The position numbers and the translations under genes were made by a program. Below the pieces are notes generated by a model. That model did not search any database and was not told where the DNA came from. It saw nothing but the letters and a program-made list of their open reading frames with translations. Below, piece after piece: positions 1 through 7,375 of a stretch of 10,621 bases of DNA. The DNA comes from an uncultured Lachnospiraceae bacterium. GTDB lineage: Bacteria; Bacillota; Clostridia; Lachnospirales; Lachnospiraceae. Position 1 is the first letter of the stretch, and every line of letters begins with the position of its first letter. The DNA is taken from NCBI GenBank assembly GCA_910585395.1, contig CAJUCK010000002.1, positions 64,093 to 74,713 on the forward strand. The letters are read 5' to 3'.

Positions 1-1
1 A

Positions 2-3000
2 GAAACTTACCAGGATTATTTAAGCACATATCAAAAGCTTTACAAGGGGCGAAAAGACAAGTTCGTCTGTCTTATGGATCTCGCCCTGATGGCAATGAAA
101 CGTTTAAAAGCGGAGGGAAAACTGGATGACCAGGAAGAGTCAGATGAGATTAACGCCTGCTCTATCGTGGTTCCCGTGGAAGTGGACGGAAAAACAGAGG
201 AATGGCTGGTGAATTTTAAGAATGAGACGCACAATCATCCTACAGAGATTGAACCTTTTGGGGGTGCGGCGACCTGCCTGGGCGGAGCTATCAGAGATCC
301 TTTGTCGGGACGCACGTATGTTTATCAGGCTATGCGTGTGACTGGGGCGGCAGACCCGACTGTTTCTGTGAAGGAGACTTTGGAAGGAAAACTTCCCCAG
401 AAGAAACTGGTGCGCCAGGCAGCGCATGGTTACAGCTCTTACGGCAATCAGATTGGGCTTGCAACAGGATATGTAAAGGAAATTTATCACCCGGATTATG
501 TGGCAAAGCGTATGGAAATCGGCGCGGTCATGGGTGCGGCTCCCAGACGTGCCGTGCAGAGGCTTACTTCAGATCCAGGAGATATCATTATCTTGCTGGG
601 GGGGCGGACTGGACGCGACGGAATCGGCGGGGCAACTGGAAGTTCCAAAGCACATAATACGGAATCTACAGCAGTATGCGGGGCAGAAGTTCAGAAAGGA
701 AATCCGCCCACGGAGCGCAAGATTCAAAGGCTGTTCCGCAGAGAAGAGGCGGCGCATATTATTAAGAAATGTAATGATTTCGGCGCCGGCGGAGTATCTG
801 TGGCAATCGGAGAACTGGCTGCAGGGCTCAGGGTGCAGCTTGACAAGGTACCCAAGAAATATGCCGGGCTGGACGGTACGGAGATTGCCATCTCTGAATC
901 ACAGGAGCGTATGGCAGTGGTGGTTGCCCCCAAAGATGTGCAGCAGTTTCTTGCCTATGCAGAAGAAGAAAATCTGGAAGCTGTTGAAGTTGCTGTGGTG
1001 ACGGAAGAACCAAGGCTGGTGCTGGAGTGGAGAGGAAAAGAAGTGGTTAATATTTCCAGAGCGTTCTTAGATACCAATGGGGCGCACCAGGAAACAGCCG
1101 TGTCTGTAGAGTTGCCCAAAAAAGAAGAGAACTTTTTTGACAAAATAGAGATTCCTGCTGTAGAGATGGCATTAAAACAGGGAGACATCAAAAAAGCCTG
1201 GCTGTCTGCCTTGTCTGATTTGAATGTGTGTTCTCAGAAGGGGCTGGTGGAAATGTTTGATGGTTCCATCGGTGCAGGCAGCGTATTTATGCCTTATGGT
1301 GGAAAATACCAGCTTACAGAGACACAGAGTATGGTGGCTAAGCTTCCGGTTGCGGAGGGCAGATGTGATACTGTCACTATGATGTCTTATGGCTTTGATC
1401 CATATCTGTCTTCCTGGAGCCCTTACCATGGAGCTGTTTACGCTGTATTGGAATCTGTAGCCAGGATTGTGGCGGCAGGCGGTGATTATAAGAAAATACG
1501 CTTTACCTTCCAGGAATATTTCCGCAGGATGAACGGAGAACCTAGCCGTTGGAGCCAGCCCTTTGCGGCTCTGTTAGGCGCTTACAGCGCGCAGATTGGA
1601 TTTGGGCTGCCTTCTATTGGGGGCAAAGATTCCATGTCAGGCACTTTCAATGAGATTGACGTTCCGCCAACACTGGTATCCTTTGCTGTGGACGTGGCAA
1701 AGGAGCAGGATATTATCACGCCAGAGCTAAAGAAAGCTGGCAGTAAGCTGATGATTTTCAAGATTGCCAAAGATCAGTATGACCTTCCGGTTTATGGGCA
1801 GGTGATGAAATTGTATGATGCTGTCTATACATTGATTCAGAAAAAAGCCATTATATCTGCTTATGCCCTGGACGGTAAGGGAATCGCAGCAGCCATAAGC
1901 AAGATGGCGTTTGGAAATAAGCTGGGCGTTACCATAGACAGCGACGTGTGCCAGGACTGTCTGTTTGCAGCGCATTTTGGGAAACTGATTGCAGAAGTTC
2001 CAGCAGATATGGTATCTCTGGTGGAAGAAACTATTGCGCAGTCTATGACAGAATTTGCCAAAACAGCAGAAGAAAACAAAGGATGCGGCAGTGAGAAATA
2101 CTGCCGGGTATTCGGAGAAGTTAATGACCAGCAGAAATTTATCTATAAAGATATGGAAATTTCCATGGAGGAAGCGGTAGCTGCCTGGACAAAGACTTTA
2201 GAAAAAGTGTTCCCCACTGTGGCAGTGGAAGGAAAAGATCCCGTACAGGCAGATGTTTATCATACTTCCAACGTCTATGTGTGCAGACATAAAGTGGCGA
2301 GGCCGACCGTGTTTATTCCGGTATTTCCTGGGACTAACTGTGAATATGACAGCGCCAGGGCGTTTGAACGGGCAGGGGCCGATACCATTGTCAAAGTATT
2401 TAAAAATTTAAGCGCTGAGGATATTCGGGATTCCGTGGAAGTGTTTGTAAAAGCGATTGAACAGGCACAGATTATCATGTTTCCGGGAGGCTTTTCAGCG
2501 GGAGATGAGCCGGAGGGAAGTGCAAAGTTTTTTGCCACAGCTTTCCGCAATGAGAAGATGGCAGAGGCGGTAAATAGACTGCTAAAGGAGCAGGACGGGC
2601 TGATGCTGGGCATCTGCAACGGATTCCAGGCATTGATTAAACTGGGGCTGGTGCCTTATGGTGAAATCCGCCAGCAGAATGCAGATTCTCCTACATTGAC
2701 CTATAATACCATCGGACGCCATATTTCTAAAATGGTATATACGAAGGTGGTGACAGACAAATCCCCCTGGCTCGCACAGGCAGAACTGGGGAAGGTTTAC
2801 TGCAATCCTGCTTCTCATGGGGAAGGACGGTTTGTGGCGCCGAAAGAATGCCTGGATCAGCTGTTTGCAAATGGACAGGTGGCAACCCAGTATGTCAATG
2901 AAAAAGGACAGCCAACCATGGAAGAAGCGTGGAATATTAACGGTTCTTATATGGCGGTTGAAGGCATTACCAGTCCAGACGGCAGAGTACTTGGCAAAAT

Positions 3001-3097
3001 GGCGCATTCTGAACGCCGAGGCAGGAGTGTAGCCATCAATATTTATGGTGAACAGGATATGAAGCTTTTTGAGAGTGGAGTTGCATATTTCAAATAA
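2..3097 (+). CDS. purL: Phosphoribosylformylglycinamidine synthase, single-chain type (5'-truncated by window edge)
   Basis: This enzyme converts FGAR, glutamine and ATP to FGAM in the fourth step of cytosolic de novo purine synthesis. The frame is open from base 2 with no start in view, so the gene begins upstream; 1031 residues are visible and I estimate about 200-250 are missing. The first half carries the synthetase signature NETHNHPTEIEPFGG (fragment residues 74-88), the glycine-rich GRDGIGGATGSS, and IGGKDSMSG further on. The last ~265 residues form a class I glutamine amidotransferase domain that opens with FPGTNCEYD. Its nucleophile is Cys872 in GICNGFQ (codon 2615-2617) and its His1002/Glu1004 pair lies in MAHSER. 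Bacillus splits these functions over PurS, PurQ and PurL; here they are fused, as in other clostridia and in proteobacteria. No frameshift is seen. The gene ends about 55 bases before a terminator hairpin. Identity is very secure. Confidence 0.97.
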   Translation, partial: ETYQDYLSTYQKLYKGRKDKFVCLMDLALMAMKRLKAEGKLDDQEESDEINACSIVVPVEVDGKTEEWLVNFKNETHNHPTEIEPFGGAATCLGGAIRDPLSGRTYVYQAMRVTGAADPTVSVKETLEGKLPQKKLVRQAAHGYSSYGNQIGLATGYVKEIYHPDYVAKRMEIGAVMGAAPRRAVQRLTSDPGDIIILLGGRTGRDGIGGATGSSKAHNTESTAVCGAEVQKGNPPTERKIQRLFRREEAAHIIKKCNDFGAGGVSVAIGELAAGLRVQLDKVPKKYAGLDGTEIAISESQERMAVVVAPKDVQQFLAYAEEENLEAVEVAVVTEEPRLVLEWRGKEVVNISRAFLDTNGAHQETAVSVELPKKEENFFDKIEIPAVEMALKQGDIKKAWLSALSDLNVCSQKGLVEMFDGSIGAGSVFMPYGGKYQLTETQSMVAKLPVAEGRCDTVTMMSYGFDPYLSSWSPYHGAVYAVLESVARIVAAGGDYKKIRFTFQEYFRRMNGEPSRWSQPFAALLGAYSAQIGFGLPSIGGKDSMSGTFNEIDVPPTLVSFAVDVAKEQDIITPELKKAGSKLMIFKIAKDQYDLPVYGQVMKLYDAVYTLIQKKAIISAYALDGKGIAAAISKMAFGNKLGVTIDSDVCQDCLFAAHFGKLIAEVPADMVSLVEETIAQSMTEFAKTAEENKGCGSEKYCRVFGEVNDQQKFIYKDMEISMEEAVAAWTKTLEKVFPTVAVEGKDPVQADVYHTSNVYVCRHKVARPTVFIPVFPGTNCEYDSARAFERAGADTIVKVFKNLSAEDIRDSVEVFVKAIEQAQIIMFPGGFSAGDEPEGSAKFFATAFRNEKMAEAVNRLLKEQDGLMLGICNGFQALIKLGLVPYGEIRQQNADSPTLTYNTIGRHISKMVYTKVVTDKSPWLAQAELGKVYCNPASHGEGRFVAPKECLDQLFANGQVATQYVNEKGQPTMEEAWNINGSYMAVEGITSPDGRVLGKMAHSERRGRSVAINIYGEQDMKLFESGVAYFK

Positions 3098-3152
3098 AGC
3101 AGATAAAAGAGGCAGAATGCCGCACAATCTAATTTAGAGAGTATGTTCATTA

Positions 3153-3187
3153 AAAAAGTTTCCATTGCAGCGCGATGGAAACTTTTT
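3153..3187. terminator. Bidirectional rho-independent terminator between convergent purL and the HAD gene
   Basis: A perfect 13-bp inverted repeat, AAAAAGTTTCCAT (3153-3165) and ATGGAAACTTTTT (3175-3187), encloses a 9-base loop. The stem has an A-tract on the left and a T-tract on the right, so either strand gives a hairpin ending in U residues. It lies 55 bases after the purL stop and 46 bases beyond the HAD stop on the other strand, as expected for a terminator shared by two convergent genes. Confidence 0.9.
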
Positions 3188-3233
3188 AATGTAAGTGCAT
3201 ATTATCTTCATTCGTGCAGCAGGCTCTTTATTT

Positions 3234-4082
3234 TTACAGCCATTTCTGAATCATGGCAGCAACGCCGTCTTGGTCGTTGCTCAGAGTGATTTCATCTGCC
3301 AGCTCGCGGATTTCCCTGGGAGCATTTGCCATTGCCACGCCCAGTCCTGCTGCTTTCATAATATCGAGATCGTTTTCGCTGTCGCCGCAGGCGATGGTAT
3401 GGTCTATGGAAATGTTCAGATACTGGCAGAGCAGGGCAAGGCCTTTTCCCTTTGATATACCAGACATAGTGAATTCAAGGTTATTGAATCCTCCGCAGAG
3501 ATAGGAAACCTGCGGGTATTTATCCAGAATTTCCATTGCCTTGATGCGGTCAGGAAAAGAGTTGTCCTCTCCTTCTGGAAAATTTAAGGTCATCTTTTGA
3601 ACGCCGGAATCCTGCTCTCGTAAGAATGCAGGCATATCTTCAATGGACTTGCGGGTGGTGAGCATATAATCCTTTAAAGAATCCGGCAGGGAGTGGATGC
3701 TCATAAGAGCCTGACGGCATTTGGCAGGTGCATAAGCATTTCCGTGGAGAAATAAATTGATGTGAATATTAAGCTGTAATAATTCTTCTAAAATTTCAGA
3801 TGCAAGACTGACAGGCATGCAGGTTTCGAAGAGACATTCTTTTTCCGGTACTTTGTACACAGCGGCCCCGTTGGTGGTAATGGCATACTGGATGCCAAGT
3901 TCTTTCATAAGTTCCAGAGGAAGACCGTCGTAAGGTCTTCCTGTGGAGATAACAAAAATAATACCTTTCTGAATAGCATTCTGAATGGCAGATTTATTAT
4001 AATCAGAAACCTGGCTCTGAGAATTGAAAAGTGTACCGTCCAGGTCCAGGGCCACAAGCTGAAATGTGTTTTGCATATGCAT
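3234..4082 (-). CDS. Cof-type HAD-IIB family sugar-phosphate phosphatase-like hydrolase
   Basis: This 282-residue cytosolic protein is of the Cof/YidA-like branch of the haloacid dehalogenase superfamily, Mg-dependent phosphatases acting on sugar phosphates, nucleotides or related metabolites. All four HAD motifs are present. Motif I is DLDGT, with nucleophile Asp13 and acid/base Asp15. Motif II is STGR with Thr47. Motif III is a lysine in GISKGKG (Lys211 or Lys213), after the type IIB cap domain at about residues 85-200. Motif IV is GDSEND with Asp234 and Asp238. The frame stays open for 54 more codons upstream, but I place the start at 4082 because AAGGAGG lies 6 bases before that ATG and the upstream residues do not look like a HAD protein. 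A second in-frame ATG lies two codons further in. The substrate cannot be told from sequence. The gene converges on purL. Confidence 0.93.
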   Translation of the reverse strand: MHMQNTFQLVALDLDGTLFNSQSQVSDYNKSAIQNAIQKGIIFVISTGRPYDGLPLELMKELGIQYAITTNGAAVYKVPEKECLFETCMPVSLASEILEELLQLNIHINLFLHGNAYAPAKCRQALMSIHSLPDSLKDYMLTTRKSIEDMPAFLREQDSGVQKMTLNFPEGEDNSFPDRIKAMEILDKYPQVSYLCGGFNNLEFTMSGISKGKGLALLCQYLNISIDHTIACGDSENDLDIMKAAGLGVAMANAPREIRELADEITLSNDQDGVAAMIQKWL

Positions 4083-4136
4083 AAAAAACCTCCTTGCTGT
4101 TGAACTGTTCTTTCGTCTGCTGGCAGAGACAGTATT

Positions 4137-4165
4137 ATTGTAAATGTTATGAGCAGAAAATACAA
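4137..4165 (-). promoter_or_regulatory. Candidate sigma-A promoter of the HAD gene
   Basis: Read on the minus strand, TTGTAT (4165-4160) and TACAAT (4142-4137) are separated by 17 bases. The -10 matches consensus at five of six positions but the -35 at only three. The implied leader is about 45-50 bases and ends in the strong AAGGAGG site of the HAD gene. The 200-base gap from the YciI stop to the HAD start (4083-4282) supports separate transcription, though I see no clear terminator in that gap. Confidence 0.45.
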
Positions 4166-4282
4166 GTTTTATGTATTGTTTGTTTCTGCAGGCAGCACGG
4201 CTGAGATTTTTGTGAGCGCACGTGACCGTCTGGCGCTGGTGCAAGGATCAATCAAGTTATTTATGCAGATCGTATGATTTTG

Positions 4283-4582
4283 TCATAGTAAATAGTTATT
4301 AGATTTGTCAGCTACCTGCAGCGATGAAAGTGTATAAGTTGCATATCCCTCAGCGACGAGTGGTTCCAGTTTACATAGAGCGTCTGCTTCTTCATAGCTC
4401 TGCGTTTTAAAAATAACCATACCCGCAGCGCCAGGATAACCTTTAAAGGCGCCGCAGAGTTCTATTTTTCCATCAGCGTCTAATTTTTTTAGATTTTCTA
4501 CGTGTCTTGTAATTACAGCTTTCGTAACTTTGTTATATGATTTTCCTTTTTTTATTATCATTACATACAGCCATTTTTCCAT
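4283..4582 (-). CDS. YciI-like domain protein
   Basis: This is a 99-residue single-domain protein with the pattern of the YciI (YCII) family, small ferredoxin-like-fold proteins of mostly unknown function. The features are a short N-terminal strand, then a conserved His (His27) in RHVENLKKLDADGKIELCG, a glycine-containing turn followed by GMVIFKTQSYEEAD, and a closing EPLVAEGY segment. In many family members that last segment reads DP rather than EP, so a residue often regarded as part of the active-site pair is replaced by Glu73 here. The start ATG has GGAGG 7 bases upstream. The gene lies 64 bases downstream of the WYL regulator on the same strand, with no terminator or convincing separate promoter between, so co-transcription is likely. 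A role as the regulator's target or partner is inference only. Confidence 0.75.
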   Translation of the reverse strand: MEKWLYVMIIKKGKSYNKVTKAVITRHVENLKKLDADGKIELCGAFKGYPGAAGMVIFKTQSYEEADALCKLEPLVAEGYATYTLSSLQVADKSNNYLL

Positions 4583-4646
4583 GTTTTTGCCTCCATTTTT
4601 ATTATTAATTTAAATATAGCAGCTTCAAAGCTAAATGAATGTGAAG

Positions 4647-5555
4647 TTAAGAATACAGTTTGACGATATCAGCAGCTCTTTTTTTGAGCATCGTACGGGC
4701 TGTTTCTGGTTCCATAACTTCAACGTATTTTCCAAAAGACAGAAGATAATGAAAAGTCCAGTTATTCAGCTCGTATTGGACAGTAACATAATAATATCCG
4801 TCGTCATGTAAACAAACCTGATCTTCCTCAAATTCATCGTACAGCCTGTATGCAGCTTCAGGAGAAAACTTTAACTTTAAAACGGGAATCTTACAGTTTT
4901 CTCTGCATTTGGAAGTTAATGAATAATCTGCAGGAAGTTCACGCTCAAAAATTTCCGGCATAATCTGCAGTTCCTTGATTCTGGACAGGCGAAAGGTTCT
5001 GATTTCTGCTTTTAACCTGCAGTATCCGATAATATACCAGGCATGTGATTTAAAAGCCAGCCGTAAAGGTTCGATGACTCTCTCTGATTTCTTTAATTCA
5101 GAATTAAAATAAAGAAATGTAATAATATGTTTGTTGAGAATTGCAAATTGTAAATCAGAAATTTTAATTTTTTCCTTTTCATCGCTTCCCCAATGGGAAA
5201 AATCAATGTCAAGCCATTTGGGCTCCAGGGCATGTCTGAATATGGCGCTGATTTTGCTTAATGCCGTTTCTGCCTTAGGGTATTTGGCAGCCTGCAGTAT
5301 CTGCAGACCTTGATAGATGCTCTGCTGTTCTTCTTTAGATAATAAAGACTTATCAATCGTATATCCTTCTATCAAAGAAATGCCGCCGCCAGTTCCCTTT
5401 GTAGACAATACAGGTATTCCGGCAATTGTCAGTGTGTTTATATCACGGTAAATGGTTCTCGTAGATACATTAAAAAAATCGGATAATTCTTTCGCTGTTA
5501 CATGTCCATGATTAATTAAATAAAAAACCATCTGAACTAAACGTTCTATTTGCAT
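4647..5555 (-). CDS. HTH and WYL domain transcriptional regulator (YafY/DeoR-like)
   Basis: This 302-residue protein has an N-terminal winged helix-turn-helix (about residues 3-62), with recognition-helix text FFNVSTRTIYRDINTL typical of the HTH_11/DeoR-like group. A linker region leads to a WYL domain (about 135-205). The eponymous motif appears as W173-Y174-I175 in SHAWYIIGYC, followed by the conserved RTFRLSRI. A C-terminal extension domain (about 225-300) completes the usual architecture. WYL domains bind ligands, in studied cases nucleotides or single-stranded DNA; the ligand here is unknown. A GTG at 5564 could extend the protein by three residues, but AAGGAG (5569-5564) overlaps that codon and lies 8 bases before the ATG at 5555, so I choose the ATG. 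It is the first gene of a probable operon with the YciI-like gene. Its promoter contains a dyad suggestive of autoregulation. Confidence 0.92.
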   Translation of the reverse strand: MQIERLVQMVFYLINHGHVTAKELSDFFNVSTRTIYRDINTLTIAGIPVLSTKGTGGGISLIEGYTIDKSLLSKEEQQSIYQGLQILQAAKYPKAETALSKISAIFRHALEPKWLDIDFSHWGSDEKEKIKISDLQFAILNKHIITFLYFNSELKKSERVIEPLRLAFKSHAWYIIGYCRLKAEIRTFRLSRIKELQIMPEIFERELPADYSLTSKCRENCKIPVLKLKFSPEAAYRLYDEFEEDQVCLHDDGYYYVTVQYELNNWTFHYLLSFGKYVEVMEPETARTMLKKRAADIVKLYS

Positions 5556-5582
5556 CGAAGCCACTCCTTATGTTGCAAAAAA

Positions 5583-5588
5583 ATTATA
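5583..5588 (-). promoter_or_regulatory. Extended -10 promoter of the WYL regulator
   Basis: On the minus strand, TGCTATAAT is a perfect extended -10 element, with the hexamer at 5588-5583. The hexamer 17 bases upstream is CCTATC, which does not resemble a -35 box. The promoter therefore depends either on the extended -10 or on an activator. The leader to the ATG at 5555 would be about 20 bases and contains the AAGGAG site. Confidence 0.7.
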
Positions 5589-5593
5589 GCAGA

Positions 5594-5623
5594 TCTAATG
5601 TGACAGATAGGTGTCGCATTAGA
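5594..5623. promoter_or_regulatory. Inverted repeat centred on the -35 region of the WYL regulator promoter (putative operator)
   Basis: Two 12-base arms, TCTAATGTGACA (5594-5605) and TGTCGCATTAGA (5612-5623), are complementary except at one T/C position and are separated by GATAGG. The six-base spacer coincides exactly with where a -35 box would lie for the extended -10 at 5583-5588. Placement and symmetry suit a dimeric regulator, most simply the WYL protein itself. Whether it represses or activates cannot be read from the sequence. There is no U-tract after the stem, so a terminator is unlikely. Confidence 0.6.
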
Positions 5624-5675
5624 AAATTATTTTTAATATAACGTATTCTGGCTGATTATTCAATCTGCTATGTTA

Positions 5676-5786
5676 TTATGATTTTGGTTTCCTCATTTTA
5701 TATCTGCATATTATAGTGATAAAAGCAGCTGCCGCCATAGCTGAGAGTATGAGACTGCATACAGGTTCTGCTGTTAAAATCAATTT
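5676..5786 (-). pseudogene. Remnant resembling the C-terminus of a MATE family exporter
   Basis: The minus strand has a 36-codon open stretch ending at a TAA (5678-5676). It contains an AEPVCSLILS segment, a hydrophobic helix rich in Ala and Ile, and a basic tail CRYKMRKPKS. This is the layout of a MATE C-terminus. The intact neighbouring MATE protein ends FLAEPVSNAAGG, helix, then YRKLKKASLK. In-frame stops lie just upstream (5789-5787 and, further on, a TGA), there is no start codon or ribosome binding site, and only about 36 codons show resemblance. In the same frame beyond the stops, IYLLLPP recalls the LLP segment that precedes AEPV in MATE proteins, but this may be chance. I interpret the stretch as the residue of a second MATE gene that once lay upstream of the WYL regulator on its strand. 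The match is short and unaligned, so certainty is moderate. Confidence 0.42.
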
Positions 5787-5880
5787 TTAAGATACAGTAA
5801 TGTGCAGTCAGGCTTTGCTGTTTTTACAGCGCGGCGGCAGGAGCAGATATATTTTAAGCATAGCGCTGTTTTGTGTATTG

Positions 5881-5889
5881 TGCTAGAAT
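5881..5889 (+). promoter_or_regulatory. Extended -10 promoter of the MATE gene
   Basis: TGCTAGAAT lies 19 bases before the MATE start and matches the extended -10 consensus at all but one position. I see no good -35 hexamer 16-18 bases upstream. The leader would be only about 12 bases and contains the AAAGGA ribosome binding site (5895-5900). Apart from this, the operator dyad and the MATE remnant, I see nothing else in the 5556-5907 gap. Confidence 0.5.
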
Positions 5890-5907
5890 AAAATAAAGGA
5901 AAAAAGG

Positions 5908-7275
5908 ATGATGTTACTTATGCAGTCAACAGATTTTTCTAAAGGGAGAGTCTGGCGGAATATTGTTGCGCAGTCTATTCCGCTGGTCTTGGCACAGCTG
6001 GTACAGCTTTTATACAATGTGGTGGACCGCATTTATATTGGTCATCTGCCAGGAACTGACAGTCTGGCTTTGACAGGCATCGGTCTGGCATTTCCGCTGA
6101 CCACTTTGATTGCGGCGTTTACGTTTCTCTTTGGCACAGGAGGCACACCGCTCTTCTCCATTGCCAGAGGAGCCAGGGAAGAAGAGCGGGCAGAAAAAAT
6201 ACTGGGCAATACGTGTTCTCTTCTGTTTTGCGCATCTATTCTGCTGCTTCTGTTTTGCAGCATTTTTTGCAGACCAATTCTATATCTGTTCGGCGCCAGT
6301 GATGATTCTTACCAGTACGCTGAAGCTTATTTGAGAATATATCTGCTGGGGACGACATTTTCCATGCTGTCCACAGGGCTTAACGGTTTTATCAATGCAC
6401 AAGGTTTTCCCCGCACAGGCATGATGACTACGCTGCTGGGAGCCGTCTTGAATCTGATTTTAGATCCTGTTTTTATGTTTGGCATGAATATGGGGATTGA
6501 AGGCGCGGCGCTGGCGACAGTTCTCAGCCAGTCTGTTTCCTGTATCTGGGTACTGAAATTTCTGACCGGGAAGAAGGCGCTGCTGCGCATCAAAAAAGTA
6601 CATCTGAAGATAGAAAGAAAACTGGCGGGAGAAATCACAGCTCTGGGAATGCCTGGTTTTATTATGCAGGGAACCAATTGTCTGGTGCAGGCAGTATGCA
6701 ATGCAACGCTAAAATCTTATGGCGGGGATCTCTATATAGGCATTATGACAGTGATCAATTCAGCCAGAGAAATTCTTTCTCTGCCAGTAAGCGGCATTAC
6801 AAATGCAGCCCAGCCTGTACTGGGATATAATTATGGAGCAGAAGAATATGAAAGAGTGCGGCAGGGAATCAGGTTTATGGGAATTACTGGAATTATTTAT
6901 ACGCTCCTGGCTTGGCTGCTGGTAGTCCTGAGTCCTCATCTGCTGCTGTCAGTGTTTACGGAAGACACTGCTATGATGGAAACTGGAGCAGAAGCGCTGC
7001 GCTTATATTTTTTCGGCTATTTTTTCATGGCATTCCAGTTCACTGGACAGTCCGCTTTTACGGCGCTCGGCTATTCCCGGCAGGCAATCTTTTTTTCTTT
7101 GCTGCGTAAAGCAGTGATTGTTGTGCCCCTGACCATTCTGCTGCCGAAGCTGGGAGCTGGTGTGAACGGCGTATTCCTCGCGGAGCCGGTTTCAAACGCT
7201 GCTGGAGGACTGGCATGCTTTATAACTATGTATTTTGTGCTCTACCGGAAGCTAAAAAAGGCATCGTTAAAATGA
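5908..7275 (+). CDS. MATE family efflux transporter (MepA-like)
   Basis: This 455-residue integral membrane protein has the twelve hydrophobic segments in two homologous halves expected of multidrug and toxin extrusion transporters, which export cationic or amphipathic compounds using a Na+ or H+ gradient. Family text is clear: PLVLAQLVQLLYNVVDRIYIG in the first helix region, GTGGTPLFSIARGA, LNGFINAQGFPRTGM, and NLILDPVFMFGMNMGIEGAALATVLSQ closing the first half. In the second half are NAAQPVLGYNYGA, FQFTGQSAFTALG and the terminal AEPVSN helix with a lysine-rich tail. Length and motifs fit the MepA-like branch. Three ATGs lie close together (5908, 5911, 5920). I take the first because AAAGGA sits 7 bases upstream. 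The gene faces away from the WYL regulator. Regulation by that protein is possible, but no copy of its dyad lies at this promoter. The substrate is unknown. Confidence 0.95.
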   Translation: MMLLMQSTDFSKGRVWRNIVAQSIPLVLAQLVQLLYNVVDRIYIGHLPGTDSLALTGIGLAFPLTTLIAAFTFLFGTGGTPLFSIARGAREEERAEKILGNTCSLLFCASILLLLFCSIFCRPILYLFGASDDSYQYAEAYLRIYLLGTTFSMLSTGLNGFINAQGFPRTGMMTTLLGAVLNLILDPVFMFGMNMGIEGAALATVLSQSVSCIWVLKFLTGKKALLRIKKVHLKIERKLAGEITALGMPGFIMQGTNCLVQAVCNATLKSYGGDLYIGIMTVINSAREILSLPVSGITNAAQPVLGYNYGAEEYERVRQGIRFMGITGIIYTLLAWLLVVLSPHLLLSVFTEDTAMMETGAEALRLYFFGYFFMAFQFTGQSAFTALGYSRQAIFFSLLRKAVIVVPLTILLPKLGAGVNGVFLAEPVSNAAGGLACFITMYFVLYRKLKKASLK

Positions 7276-7297
7276 GGAAACTCAAAGCACTCTAATC

Positions 7298-7326
7298 TTG
7301 ACAAGCAAAAATTCAAGTGCTAAAAT
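7298..7326 (+). promoter_or_regulatory. Strong sigma-A promoter of the FnIII protein gene
   Basis: TTGACA (7298-7303), a 17-base spacer ending in TGC, and TAAAAT (7321-7326) give a perfect -35 and a five-of-six extended -10. The leader is about 43 bases, A/T-rich, and ends in AAGGAG (7362-7367) 8 bases before the ATG. This is one of the two best promoters in the window and suggests substantial expression. Confidence 0.85.
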
Positions 7327-7375
7327 TTATTTTATACACAAATTATAAAATTTAAAAAGAAAAGGAGAAGAGTGT

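Noticed and set aside
498..1001. A 167-codon plus-strand open frame inside purL.
   Set aside because: It is a shadow frame of the purL coding sequence, which is unmistakable in the other frame; its translation shows no family features.
4083..4244. A 54-codon in-frame extension of the HAD gene upstream of the chosen ATG.
   Set aside because: The extension has no HAD-like content, the strong AAGGAGG site fits the ATG at 4082, and a candidate promoter falls inside the extension.
5817..5830. GCTGT-TTTT-ACAGC hairpin in the gap before the MATE gene.
   Set aside because: The stem is only 5 bp, without a following T-tract on either strand, so it is not a credible terminator.
7286..7321. AGCACT and AGTGCT inverted repeat flanking the -35 of the FnIII promoter.
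   Set aside because: The arms are only 6 bases with a 24-base loop, which is easily expected by chance; it is neither a terminator nor a convincing operator.
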